This document shows, one piece after another, positions 51,367-59,424 of a stretch of 64,000 bases of DNA. The position numbers and the translations under genes are program-made. Within the stretch, counting starts at the first letter, position 1, and every line of letters begins with the position of its first letter. Below the pieces are notes generated by a model that saw only the letters and a list, made by a program, of their open reading frames with translations, did not search any database and was not told the origin of the DNA. The stretch is from Bog-756 sp963699345 (GTDB lineage: Bacteria > Actinomycetota > Acidimicrobiia > Acidimicrobiales > RAAP-2): the NCBI GenBank assembly GCA_963699345.1, contig CAVOTL010000001.1:248001-312000 (forward strand), given 5' to 3'.

Positions 51367-52505
51367 CGCACCTGCTCGTCACCAACGACTTCCCGCCCAA
51401 GGTGGGGGGGATCCAGGCCTACCTGTGGGAGCTGTGGCGCCGGCTCGACCCGGACACCTTCGCGGTGCTCACGGCATCGTCGGACCCGGCGGCGGCCGCC
51501 TTCGACGCCGAGCAGTCGTCCCGCGGGATCCGCATCGAGCGGGTGCCCTCCCGCATCCTCGTGCCCACCCCCGGCCTGGTGCGTCGGATCCGTCGGTCGG
51601 CCCAGCGGGTGGGCGCCGGGCTCGTGGTCCTCGACCCGGCCTTCCCCCTGGCCGTGATCGGCCCCCACCTCGGTCTGCCCTACGCCGTCCTGCTGCACGG
51701 TGCGGAGGTGGCCATCCCGGGGCGCCTGCCGGCCAGCCGGTCGGTGCTGGCCCACGTCGTCCGGGAGTCGGCGCTGGTCGTCTCGGCGGGCGGCTACCCG
51801 GCGGCCGAAGCCCGTCGGGCGGTGCGGGGCAAGGGCATGCCGCCGGTGGTCGAGGTCCCGCCCGGTGTCGACCTCGACCGCTTCACCCCGTTGGGGCTCG
51901 ATGAACGGGCCCGGGCCCGGGCCGACCTGGGACTCCCCGTCGGGGGCCCGCTGGTGGTCAGTGTCAGCCGCCTGGTGCCCCGCAAGGGCATGGACGTGCT
52001 CATCGATGCCGCCGCCCTGCTCTCGGCCCGGTACCCGGACCTGACGGTGGTCATCGCCGGACGGGGCCGCGACGCCGAGCGCCTGGCCGGCCGGGTGGCC
52101 GAGCAGGGCGCGCCGGTGCGGCTGCTCGGGGGGGTGTCCGACGCCGACCTGCCCCGACTGGTCGGTGCCGCCGACGTCTTCGCCATGCTGTGCCGCAACC
52201 GCTGGCTCGGCCTCGAACAGGAGGGGTTCGGCATCGTCTTCCTCGAGGCGGCGGCCGCCGGCGTGGCCTCGGTGGCCGGGGCCTCGGGCGGTGCCGCCGA
52301 AGCCGTGGAGGACGGGGTGACCGGGGTGCTCGTCCGCCGGCCCACCGAGGCGGGCCACGTGGCCCGGGCCATCGCCGGTCTGCTCGACGACCCCGCCGGA
52401 CGCGAGGCGATGGGGCGGGCCGCCCGCAAGCGGGCCGAGGCATCCTTCGACTACGACGTGCTCGCACCTAGGCTGGGCCGGTCGCTCGGCGACGTGACCG
52501 GCTGA
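51363..52505 (+). CDS. GT4 glycosyltransferase, PimB-like (mannosyltransferase)
   Basis: 380 residues with the GT-B fold: LLVTNDFPPKVGGIQAYLWEL at the N-terminus, the central VSVSRLVPRKGMDVLIDAA, GRGRDAERL, and the nucleotide-sugar motif EQEGFGIVFLEAAAAG (E-x7-E). The N-terminal 'TNDFPPKVGGIQ' is characteristic of PimB-type mannosyltransferases that make phosphatidylinositol dimannoside and lipomannan precursors on the cytoplasmic membrane face. The start GTG overlaps the queG stop by 4 nt. It is followed at 45 bp by an SRPBCC gene. Confidence 0.85.
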   Translation: MTHLLVTNDFPPKVGGIQAYLWELWRRLDPDTFAVLTASSDPAAAAFDAEQSSRGIRIERVPSRILVPTPGLVRRIRRSAQRVGAGLVVLDPAFPLAVIGPHLGLPYAVLLHGAEVAIPGRLPASRSVLAHVVRESALVVSAGGYPAAEARRAVRGKGMPPVVEVPPGVDLDRFTPLGLDERARARADLGLPVGGPLVVSVSRLVPRKGMDVLIDAAALLSARYPDLTVVIAGRGRDAERLAGRVAEQGAPVRLLGGVSDADLPRLVGAADVFAMLCRNRWLGLEQEGFGIVFLEAAAAGVASVAGASGGAAEAVEDGVTGVLVRRPTEAGHVARAIAGLLDDPAGREAMGRAARKRAEASFDYDVLAPRLGRSLGDVTG

Positions 52506-52550
52506 CGCCCGTGCGGGCGCCGGCAGAGCATTCGAGGAGGAGGGCCGATC

Positions 52551-52994
52551 GTGGCGGAACAAGCCACTGAGAGGATGGTCGTATCGGCTGATCCGGCGCG
52601 CTGTTTCGAGGTCAGCGCCGACATCGCCAGCTATCCGATGTGGGCCGCCGACATCAAGGAGGTCACCATCGTCGAGCGCGACGACGAGGACCGCCCGAGC
52701 GTCGTGACCTTCCGGGCCGCCGCCTTCGGACGGAGCACCAGCTACACCCTCGCCTACGACTACTCCGAGGCGCCCGGGGTCCTGGCGTGGGTCCAGACCG
52801 AGGGGGACATCACCAGCAAGCTCGACGGTCGCTACGTGTTCGCCCCGGCATCGGGCGGTGGGACGGAGATCACCTACCACCTCGAGGTCGAGATGAAGGT
52901 GCCGCTCCCCGGCTTCATCAAGATGCGGGCCCAGAGCCGCATCATGTCGATCGCCCTGCGCGACCTGAAGGCCCGGGTCGAATCGACGGCGTGA
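52551..52994 (+). CDS. SRPBCC (polyketide cyclase/coenzyme Q-binding-like) family protein
   Basis: 147 residues. ERMVVSADPARCFEVSADIASYPMWAADIKEV is the standard opening of COQ10-like SRPBCC proteins (Y-P-x-W). The end has FIKMRAQSRIMSIALRDLKARVE as the long helix. It would bind a lipid-like ligand. GGAGG is 7 nt before GTG 52551. Co-directional with the PimB-like and LLM genes; pairing of such a gene with a lipid glycosyltransferase hints at lipid handling, but this is only context. Confidence 0.8.
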   Translation: MAEQATERMVVSADPARCFEVSADIASYPMWAADIKEVTIVERDDEDRPSVVTFRAAAFGRSTSYTLAYDYSEAPGVLAWVQTEGDITSKLDGRYVFAPASGGGTEITYHLEVEMKVPLPGFIKMRAQSRIMSIALRDLKARVESTA

Positions 52995-53001
52995 CCGTCC
53001 C

Positions 53002-53694
53002 GTGAAGGTCGGCATCACCCTCCCGCAGTTCCGCGACGACGCGGACGCGGCGCTCCTGGCGGCCCGGCGGGCCGAAGAACTCGGGATCGACGGCGTCTTC
53101 GTGTTCGACCACCTGTGGCCCATGGGGCAGCCCGGGCGGCCCGCCGTGTCGTCGGGCCCGCTCCTCGGCGCCCTGGCCGCGGTGACGTCGACCATCCACC
53201 TCGGCACCCTGGTGGCCCGCATCGGCCTCCTGCCCGACGACGTCCTGATCGACGTCCTCTGCGGGGTCGACGCCCTGAGCGGGGGCCGGATGGTGGCGGG
53301 CATCGGCACCGGGGACGGGCTCAGCCGGGCCGAGAACGAGGCCTACGGCATCCCCTTCGAGTCCGCCGAGGTGCGTCGGGCCCGGCTCGCCACGGTGGCC
53401 ACGGCCGTCCGCGGCGCCGGCGTCCCCGTCTGGATCGGCGGCAGTCGTCCGGAGATGGTCGCGCTGGCCCGCTCGACCGGGGCCGCCGTCAACGTGTGGC
53501 AGGTCGGCGCCGACCGCGTCGGCCCGCTGGTCGACGACGGGGTGGAGGTCACCTGGGGCGGACCGGCGGGGGACACCCGCCAGGAGGTGGAGGCACTGCT
53601 CGGCGCGGTGGCGGCGGCCGGGGCCAGTTGGGCGGTGTGCGCCTGGCCGGAGTCGATCGAGGTGGTGGCCGAGGCGGCGACCCGGGTCCGGTAG
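53002..53694 (+). CDS. LLM-class (F420/FMN) oxidoreductase, short form
   Basis: 230 residues, about 60 shorter than usual luciferase-like oxidoreductases. KVGITLPQFRDDADAALLAARRAEELGIDGVFVFDHLWP is the typical N-terminus with the F420-site Asp-His. LGTLVARIGLLPDDVLIDVL and AGIGTGDGLSRAENEAYGIP follow. The C-terminal half is compact (VWIGGSRPEMVALARSTGA, then AVCAWPESIE). Its GTG start is 7 nt after the SRPBCC stop, so they are in one operon. Substrate unknown. Confidence 0.75.
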   Translation: MKVGITLPQFRDDADAALLAARRAEELGIDGVFVFDHLWPMGQPGRPAVSSGPLLGALAAVTSTIHLGTLVARIGLLPDDVLIDVLCGVDALSGGRMVAGIGTGDGLSRAENEAYGIPFESAEVRRARLATVATAVRGAGVPVWIGGSRPEMVALARSTGAAVNVWQVGADRVGPLVDDGVEVTWGGPAGDTRQEVEALLGAVAAAGASWAVCAWPESIEVVAEAATRVR

Positions 53695-53746
53695 GCGCCG
53701 GGAGCCCGGCGCCACGGGCCTGTCGGTCGTCGTCCGGGTGCGGCGG

Positions 53747-53752
53747 TAACGT
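53747..53752 (+). promoter_or_regulatory. -10-like hexamer, leaderless aminotransferase gene
   Basis: TAACGT ends 5 nt before ATG 53758, and no ribosome site intervenes. Confidence 0.45.
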
Positions 53753-53757
53753 GGTGC

Positions 53758-54966
53758 ATGGAATTCCGCCGCATCAACGGGCTGCCGCCGTACGTCTTCG
53801 CCACCATCAACGACCTCAAGGCAGCAGCTCGTCAGGACGGCCGGGACGTCATCGACATGGGTTTCGGCAACCCGGACCTGCCCTCTCCGGACGTGGCCGT
53901 GGAGAAGCTGGCCGAGGCCGTCCACAACCCGCGCAACCACCGCTACTCGGCCAGTCGGGGCATCCCCAAGATCCGCAAGGCCATCTGCGACCTGTACCTG
54001 CGCAAGTTCGACGTCGAGCTCGATCCGGAGACCGAGGTGGTCACCACCATCGGCGCCAAGGAGGGGCTGTCCCACCTGATGTGGGTGCTCACCGGTCCGG
54101 GCGACACCGCCCTGGTGCCGTCCCCGTCGTACCCGATCCACATCTACGCCCCGCTCTTCGCCGGGGCCGACATCCGCCACGTCCGGCTCGACACGCCGTC
54201 CGGTGAGGGTGTCGACAGCGCCGAGGGCGGCGCGGCGTTCTTCGACAACCTGATGGAGGCGTGGGAGTCGGCCTGGCCGAAGCCGCGGGTGGTCGTGCTC
54301 TCGTTCCCGCACAATCCGACCACCGAGTGCGTGGACCTGGCCTGGATGACCCGCATCGTCGAGTTCGCCAAGGAGCGTGACATCGTCCTGGTCCACGACT
54401 TCGCCTACGCCGACATCGCCTTCGACGGGTACACGCCGCCCTCCATCCTCCAGGTGCCCGGGGCCAAGGACGTGGCCGTCGAGCTGTACACCCTGACCAA
54501 GTCGTTCTCGATGGCGGGCTGGCGGGTCGGGTTCCTGGTGGGCAACGCCGAGATCGTGCAGGCGCTGACCAAGCTCAAGAGCTACCTGGACTACGGCACC
54601 TTCCAGCCCATCCAGATCGCCGCCATCGTGGCCATGAACGAGGCGCCGGACTACCCGAAGGTCATCAACGACATCTACCAGTCACGTCGCGACGCCCTCT
54701 GTGACGGCCTGCGCCGGATCGGCTGGGAGGTCACGCCACCCCGGGGGACCATGTTCGTGTGGGCCCCGATCCCCGAGCCCTACCGCGAGATGGGCTCCCT
54801 CGAATTCGCCAAGTTCCTGGTGGAAGAGGCCGACCTGGCCACCTCGCCCGGCGTGGGTTTCGGCCAGGGGGGCGACAACCACGTGCGGTTCGCCCTCATC
54901 GAGAACGAGCAGCGGATCGGCCAGGGCGTGCGCAGCCTGCGCAAGGCACTCACCAGGTTGCACTGA
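53758..54966 (+). CDS. class I/II PLP aminotransferase, alanine-synthesising type
   Basis: 402 residues. FRRINGLPPYVFATINDLKAAAR and IDMGFGNPDLPSP open the fold; the PLP site is NHRYSASRGIPKIRKAI, TTIGAKEGLSHLMWVL, VLSFPHNPTTECVDL, VHDFAYADIAFDGY, and the Schiff-base lysine is in YTLTKSFSMAGWRVGFL. This is the AlaC/YfdZ group that forms alanine (or related amino acids) from pyruvate and glutamate. The start codon lies 5 nt after TAACGT. Members of this group also include N-succinyl-DAP aminotransferases, so the exact substrate is likely but not certain. Confidence 0.88.
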   Translation: MEFRRINGLPPYVFATINDLKAAARQDGRDVIDMGFGNPDLPSPDVAVEKLAEAVHNPRNHRYSASRGIPKIRKAICDLYLRKFDVELDPETEVVTTIGAKEGLSHLMWVLTGPGDTALVPSPSYPIHIYAPLFAGADIRHVRLDTPSGEGVDSAEGGAAFFDNLMEAWESAWPKPRVVVLSFPHNPTTECVDLAWMTRIVEFAKERDIVLVHDFAYADIAFDGYTPPSILQVPGAKDVAVELYTLTKSFSMAGWRVGFLVGNAEIVQALTKLKSYLDYGTFQPIQIAAIVAMNEAPDYPKVINDIYQSRRDALCDGLRRIGWEVTPPRGTMFVWAPIPEPYREMGSLEFAKFLVEEADLATSPGVGFGQGGDNHVRFALIENEQRIGQGVRSLRKALTRLH

Positions 54967-54971
54967 TCCGG

Positions 54972-55790
54972 TCAGCGGGACCGGGCCGTGACGATCTCGG
55001 CGGCGCCGAAGCTGGCCTGCATCTGCTCGGCGTGCGAGGTGAACAGCGCCCGTCTAGGCAGGCCGAGGGAGCGCAGCTCGTCGGCCATGGGGTGGTCGCC
55101 CAGGACGAGGGTCGCGCCTCCGGGCCGTCCGGACACCCCCTCCGCCGAAGTCTCCCAGGCCGTCCTGCGCAGAACTCCGTCGCGGAACGAATAGCTGGGC
55201 GGCGCCTGGGAGGGCAGGCGGATCGGACCGCCGGAGGCCATGGTCAAGCTGAGCACGTGCGCCCCGTCGTCGACGAGGCGCACGGTGGTACCGCCCCCGC
55301 GCCGCCGCTCGCCCGGACCGGGCTCGTCGATGTCGATCGTGGTGATCCACTTCGGGAACCCCCAGATGTCCCGACCGGCCGCGCAGGTGAACGCCTGGTC
55401 GACGGGCAGGCGGTGGATGTAGGCGCCGATCGCCCCGGTGGCGAACTCCCGCAGCCGCCCGAGCGGGCCCGGGTCGGGCGGGGCGTCGTGCGCCCGGACC
55501 ACGAAGCTCAACGCGACCTCGTGGTACGGGTCCAGGTCGGTGTCGTCGTAGCGGCAGACGGCCAGCGCCACGAGCGCCTTCCCCGGCAGGGGGCCGGTCA
55601 CCTCGAGCCCGGTGGGGTCGACGATGCGCTGGGCGGCGGCGGCCGGAACGAGGTACTGGACGCCCCACTGGGCCGCCCGGCGGACCTCGACCGGCAGCCC
55701 GATCGGGCGGCCGTCGATCTGCCAGGGTCCCTGGTCGCCGACGGTGTCGGTACCGGAGGACGGGCTGGTCGGGATGGTTCCGGACGTCAT
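54972..55790 (-). CDS. acetoacetate decarboxylase-family protein
   Basis: 272 residues. AGRDIWGFPKWITTIDID is the characteristic central strand of the ADC superfamily (E/D-x-W/Y-G-F/Y-P-K), and YDDTDLDPYHEVALSFVVR is the preceding conserved strand. The lysine after GFP is in the place of the Schiff-base region of true decarboxylases, but family members with this GFPKW form are often lipid-modifying or of unknown role. The first 20 residues are Ser/Thr-rich. It is divergent from plsC, with only 37 bp between the starts. Confidence 0.7.
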   Translation of the reverse strand: MTSGTIPTSPSSGTDTVGDQGPWQIDGRPIGLPVEVRRAAQWGVQYLVPAAAAQRIVDPTGLEVTGPLPGKALVALAVCRYDDTDLDPYHEVALSFVVRAHDAPPDPGPLGRLREFATGAIGAYIHRLPVDQAFTCAAGRDIWGFPKWITTIDIDEPGPGERRRGGGTTVRLVDDGAHVLSLTMASGGPIRLPSQAPPSYSFRDGVLRRTAWETSAEGVSGRPGGATLVLGDHPMADELRSLGLPRRALFTSHAEQMQASFGAAEIVTARSR

Positions 55791-55815
55791 CAGTGCAGTA
55801 CAGCACAGGCACGGA

Positions 55816-55821
55816 TACCGT
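55816..55821 (+). promoter_or_regulatory. -10-like hexamer, leaderless plsC
   Basis: TACCGT ends exactly 6 nt before GTG 55828. Confidence 0.45.
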
Positions 55822-55827
55822 TGCCCT

Positions 55828-56568
55828 GTGGCCTACTGGATCATGAAGGCGATCATCAGTCCCTTCCTCTACCTGCTGTGGCGGGTACGGGTGGAGGGGA
55901 TCGAGAACGTCCCGACCGACGGCCCCGTGATCCTGGCCGCCAACCACCAGTCCTTCTGCGACTCGTTCTTCCTCCCCCTCGTCGTCAAGCGGCGCGTCAC
56001 CTATGTGGCCAAGGCCGAGTACTTCGACAGCTGGAAGACGGCCTGGTTCTTCCGGGCGTCGGGTCAGATCCCCATGAACCGCAGCGGTGGGGACGCGTCG
56101 CAGCGGGCGCTGGACACCGCCACCGGCGTCCTCCAGCAGGGTGGCGTCCTGGCCATCTACCCCGAGGGCACCCGGGCGCCCGACACCCGGCTCCACAAGG
56201 GCAAGACCGGGGTGGCGCGGCTCGCCGTCAGCTGTGCCGTGCCCGTCGTGCCGGTCGGCCTGGTCGGTACCCGCACGGTCCAGCCCCCGGGATCGATGAT
56301 CATGCGGCCGTTCCACCCGGTCACGGTCCGGTTCGGTGCCCCGGTCACCTACCCGTGTGCCGACGGACCGGTGACGACGGGTGCGGTCCGTCCCGACCGG
56401 GGGGTGGGAGCCGACGGCCCCGACCACGGCGGCCAGGAGGAGCTCCGGGCCCTGACCGACGCCCTGATGGCCGACATCGCCGGCCTGTCGGGGCAGGAGT
56501 ACGTGGACGAGTACGCCAGCCGCCGCCGGCCGGCCCCCGGCGACGGCGCCGTCGTGGCGACGGCCTGA
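55828..56568 (+). CDS. plsC: 1-acyl-sn-glycerol-3-phosphate acyltransferase (PlsC-like)
   Basis: 246 residues. Motif I LAANHQSFCDSFFLP (HX4D), motif II region GQIPMNRSGGDAS, motif III YPEGTRAPDTRLHKGKTGVARL, and motif IV VPVVPVGLVGT. An N-terminal hydrophobic stretch (IMKAIISPFLYLLW) anchors it to the membrane. It would acylate lysophosphatidic acid in phospholipid synthesis. The C-terminal 40 residues are Gly/Asp-rich. The start follows TACCGT by 6 nt. Confidence 0.88.
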   Translation: MAYWIMKAIISPFLYLLWRVRVEGIENVPTDGPVILAANHQSFCDSFFLPLVVKRRVTYVAKAEYFDSWKTAWFFRASGQIPMNRSGGDASQRALDTATGVLQQGGVLAIYPEGTRAPDTRLHKGKTGVARLAVSCAVPVVPVGLVGTRTVQPPGSMIMRPFHPVTVRFGAPVTYPCADGPVTTGAVRPDRGVGADGPDHGGQEELRALTDALMADIAGLSGQEYVDEYASRRRPAPGDGAVVATA

Positions 56569-56608
56569 GTCGTAACCCGGACGAAACCGTGCCGACACAA
56601 TCCGCCTC

Positions 56609-56614
56609 TACCCT
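56609..56614 (+). promoter_or_regulatory. -10-like hexamer, leaderless ACT gene
   Basis: TACCCT ends exactly 6 nt before GTG 56621. Confidence 0.45.
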
Positions 56615-56620
56615 GTCGCC

Positions 56621-57283
56621 GTGGCGAACTATCTGATTCGCGTCCAACTGCCCGACCGACCGGGCGCGCTCGGTGCCGTGGCCAGCCGTATCGGCTCGGT
56701 GGGCGGTGACGTGGTGTCCATCGACATCCTCCAGCGGGACAACGGCGCCGTGGTCGACGAGCTCGGCGTCGGCCTGGCCGGAGACCACCTGCTCGGCCTG
56801 CTGCGCGACGAGATCCTGGAGGTGGACGGCGTGTCGATCGAGGCGCTGCGCCGGGTGGACGGCGCCCTGCCCGACCGGCACGCCGAACTGCTCGACATCG
56901 CCACCGAGCTGTTCGTCCAGGTCACGCCCGACGCGCTCCTCGATCGGCTGGCCGACCGCGTGTGCCGGAGCCTGGTGGCCGACTTCACCGCCATCGTGGA
57001 CGCCGACACCACCCGGATCAGCTGCGCCCACGGAACCGTGCCGTCGGACGAGGAGGTGCGGGCCATGGCCCTGTGGGCGGCGGCCCCGGTGGCCGCGCCG
57101 GTGGGCGCCGACGACCTGGACGGCCTGGGCGACCCGAATCCGGGGGTGGCCGCGGCCGAACTCGTCCGGGCCGGCGTCGTGCTGGTGGTGGGCCGGACCA
57201 GCCCGGTCTTCCGGACCCGCGAACGCCAGTGGATCGCCATCATGGCCGAGCTCGCCGATCACGGCTGGCGCGAGCTGGCCTGA
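56621..57283 (+). CDS. ACT-domain protein with GAF-like C-terminal domain
   Basis: 220 residues. Residues 3-75 form an ACT domain (YLIRVQLPDRPGALGAVASR, then GGDVVSIDILQRDNGAVVDE). Residues 85-215 resemble a small GAF-like sensor (LLDIATELFVQVTPDALLDRL, then VGRTSPVFRTRERQWIAIMAELADHG). ACT domains bind amino acids and usually regulate enzymes; this free-standing form with a GAF-like partner is common in actinobacteria and uncharacterised. It starts 6 nt after TACCCT. Its stop codon abuts that of the convergent glpK. Confidence 0.75.
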   Translation: MANYLIRVQLPDRPGALGAVASRIGSVGGDVVSIDILQRDNGAVVDELGVGLAGDHLLGLLRDEILEVDGVSIEALRRVDGALPDRHAELLDIATELFVQVTPDALLDRLADRVCRSLVADFTAIVDADTTRISCAHGTVPSDEEVRAMALWAAAPVAAPVGADDLDGLGDPNPGVAAAELVRAGVVLVVGRTSPVFRTRERQWIAIMAELADHGWRELA

Positions 57284-58849
57284 TCAGGCCCCGGGCAGCC
57301 AGCCCCGCGAACGGTCGACCGAGCGCATCCAGGCGGCGTGGGCCGCTCCGGTCGCCGTCGGGTCACCCCGGGGGGTGAAGGACGCCTCGGATGTCCACAG
57401 GGTCGCCAGGTCGTCCAGCGATCCCCAGACCCCTTCGGCCAGTCCGGCCATGGTCGCCGCTCCGAGGGCGGTGGTCTCCACCGAGGTGGGCCGGACGACC
57501 TCGAGTCCGGCCTGGTCGGCCAGGTGCTGGAGCAGCAGTCCCATGACGGCGGCCCCACCGTCGACCCGGACCTCGGTCGGCGCCGTGCCGGTGGCGGCCA
57601 TGGCGTCCAGCACGTCCCGTACCTGGAAACCCATCGCCTCGATCATGGCCCGGGCCAGGTGGGCCCGACCCGTGCCCCGGCTGAGGCCGGTGATGACGCC
57701 GCGGGCCGCCGGGTCCCAGTGCGGGCTCCCGAGGCCGGTGAAGGCGGGCACGATGACGACGCCCTCCGACGACTCGACGGTGCGGGCCAGTGGCTCGAGT
57801 TCGGCCGACCCGTCGATGATGCCGAGCCCGTCGCGCAGCCACTGCACACCGGCCCCGGCCACGAACACCGAGCCCTCGACGGCGTAGGCCAGTGAGCTGC
57901 GGCCCGGCCGCGGCCCACCGTCGGCGCCGATGGCCACGTCGCCTTCGGTCCCGAGGTCCCAGGCCACCGTGGTGACCAGGCCGTCGACCGGCGGTGGGCA
58001 CGTGGCGCCCACGTTCATCAGGACGAAGCTGCCGGTGCCGAAGGTGGCCTTGGTCATGCCCCGGTCGAAGCACGCCTGGCCGAAGAGGGCGGCGTGCTGG
58101 TCACCCACCATGGCGCTGATGGGCACCCCCACCAGCGCCGATCCGCTGCCGACGGCGTCGGCCGCCACGGTGCCGAATCGCCCGCAGGAGGGCCGTACCT
58201 CGGCCAGCGCCGACCGCGGCACACCGAACAGCTCGCACAGCTCCTCGGACCAGCGGCGCACGACGATGTCGAACAGCATCGTGCGGGAGGCGTTGGTGAC
58301 GTCGGTGGCGTACACGCCGCCGCCGGTTCCCCCGGTGAGGTTCCACAGGATCCACGAGTCGACGGTGGCGAGCGCCAGTCCGGGTCCGGTCGGTACCCGC
58401 CCCTCGGCGAGCAGCCATTCCATCTTGGAGGCCGAGAAGTAGGGGTCGAGGACCAGGCCGGTCTGCTCGCGTACGAGGGGGAGGTGGCCGGATCCCACCA
58501 GTCCGGCGCACCGGTCGGCCGTCCGCCGGTCCTGCCACACGAGCGCCCGGTGGAGGGGTGTCCCCGTGGAGCGGTCCCAGGCGACCACGGTCTCGCGCTG
58601 ATTGGTGATCCCCACGGTCCGAGCCACGCGACCGGCTTCGTCCAGGCGCCCGGCGACCTCGTCCAACGTGTCGCGCACGAGGCGCCAGATCTCGTCGGCG
58701 TCGTGCTCCACCCGGCCCGGCTGGGGAAAGTACTGGGTGAGCTCGCGGTAGGCCAGGTCGACCACCCGGCCTCCGTCGTCGACGACCAGCGAACGGACGC
58801 CGGTGGTGCCGGCGTCGATGGCGATGGCGACAGGGGTGCGGCGGGCCAC
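57284..58849 (-). CDS. glpK: glycerol kinase
   Basis: 521 residues, slightly longer than the usual 500. FGGY-family signatures: AIDAGTTGVRSLVVDDGGRV, NQRETVVAWDRSTG, the substrate site VWQDRRTADRC, MVGDQHAALFGQACFD, FGTGSFVLMNVG, YAVEGSVFVAGAGVQWLRD, PAFTGLGSPHWDPAARG and VDGGAAVMGLLLQ. It phosphorylates glycerol to glycerol-3-phosphate. On the minus strand, TACAGT lies exactly 6 nt before GTG 58849 (plus-strand 58856-58861), suggesting a leaderless message. glpF and glpD are not adjacent. Confidence 0.93.
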   Translation of the reverse strand: MARRTPVAIAIDAGTTGVRSLVVDDGGRVVDLAYRELTQYFPQPGRVEHDADEIWRLVRDTLDEVAGRLDEAGRVARTVGITNQRETVVAWDRSTGTPLHRALVWQDRRTADRCAGLVGSGHLPLVREQTGLVLDPYFSASKMEWLLAEGRVPTGPGLALATVDSWILWNLTGGTGGGVYATDVTNASRTMLFDIVVRRWSEELCELFGVPRSALAEVRPSCGRFGTVAADAVGSGSALVGVPISAMVGDQHAALFGQACFDRGMTKATFGTGSFVLMNVGATCPPPVDGLVTTVAWDLGTEGDVAIGADGGPRPGRSSLAYAVEGSVFVAGAGVQWLRDGLGIIDGSAELEPLARTVESSEGVVIVPAFTGLGSPHWDPAARGVITGLSRGTGRAHLARAMIEAMGFQVRDVLDAMAATGTAPTEVRVDGGAAVMGLLLQHLADQAGLEVVRPTSVETTALGAATMAGLAEGVWGSLDDLATLWTSEASFTPRGDPTATGAAHAAWMRSVDRSRGWLPGA

Positions 58850-58855
58850 ACGGGG

Positions 58856-58861
58856 ACTGTA
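58856..58861 (-). promoter_or_regulatory. -10-like hexamer, leaderless glpK
   Basis: TACAGT on the minus strand, 6 nt before the GTG start of glpK. Confidence 0.45.
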
Positions 58862-59047
58862 GTGAGGCGGCGCCCGGGGGACGGGGAGCGACGGTGGCCG
58901 GGCGCGGGGGTCGGACCTGTCCTCCGGCAGAGGCCCGGGGATCCGGCGATCGGGTGCTCGCGGGCAGCAATCTTCTGCAAACCTTCGCGAACGCACCGCG
59001 AGCAGGGAATTCGCGCCCGTCGGCCGGCCCGATCGACGCGCTGTCCG

Positions 59048-59077
59048 TTGACAGGGGCGTAACTACACTGCTGTAAT
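59048..59077 (+). promoter_or_regulatory. nrdJ: sigma70-type promoter of nrdJ
   Basis: TTGACA at 59048-59053 and TGTAAT at 59072-59077, spaced 18 bp. The predicted start point near 59084 leaves a leader of about 340 nt before the nrdJ ATG. Confidence 0.6.
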
Positions 59078-59081
59078 AGAC

Positions 59082-59129
59082 CCACTATCTCGTACCTCGG
59101 GGGAGGGAAAACCACTACATCTTGTGGTT
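59082..59129 (+). promoter_or_regulatory. candidate NrdR-box pair
   Basis: The clear box is CCACTACATCTTGTGG (59112-59127), inside the dyad AACCAC...GTGGTT (59110-59129). It resembles the NrdR consensus ACACTATATATAGTGT. A weaker half-matching copy, CCACTATCTCGT, begins at 59082, 30 bp upstream; NrdR boxes normally occur in pairs about 30-32 bp apart. Both overlap the predicted transcription start. Confidence 0.55.
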
Positions 59130-59424
59130 TCATCGAAATTCGTCGTCTCCGGCCAGTGGAGCGGCGGTGACTACGATGGAACTCGGGCCGGGCGGTCGGC
59201 CGGGAGGGAATCGGCGGTACACCCGGCGGTTGTCGACCCGGCGACGGGCAGGAACGACCCCGTAGGACGGCCGGATCGACGATCCGGTGACCTCACCCCG
59301 GGGCAGGGGACGCAGGACAGCAGGACAGCAGCACCAGCTCCGACGACTCACAGCAACCGACGACGACACCCGACTCGGCAGCACCCACTGCCCCACCGAC
59401 GACCAACAGAAAGAGGTCCACCCC
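59130..59424 (+). other. long GC-rich leader of nrdJ
   Basis: About 295 nt with no gene. It contains several self-complementary GC-rich stretches and the short repeat AGGACAGC twice (59321-59340 region). A cobalamin riboswitch was considered because NrdJ uses B12, but the B12-box and core are not convincing. Confidence 0.4.

Noticed and set aside
57277..57290. GGCCTGATCAGGCC palindrome
   Set aside because: It arises where the TGA and TCA of two convergent genes abut. Too short to be a terminator, with no sign of another role.
59130..59424. Cobalamin riboswitch upstream of nrdJ
   Set aside because: A GGGAATCGGCGGTACACCCGG stretch vaguely recalls the riboswitch core, but the B12-box (GCCACTG) and the expected pairing partners are not where they should be.
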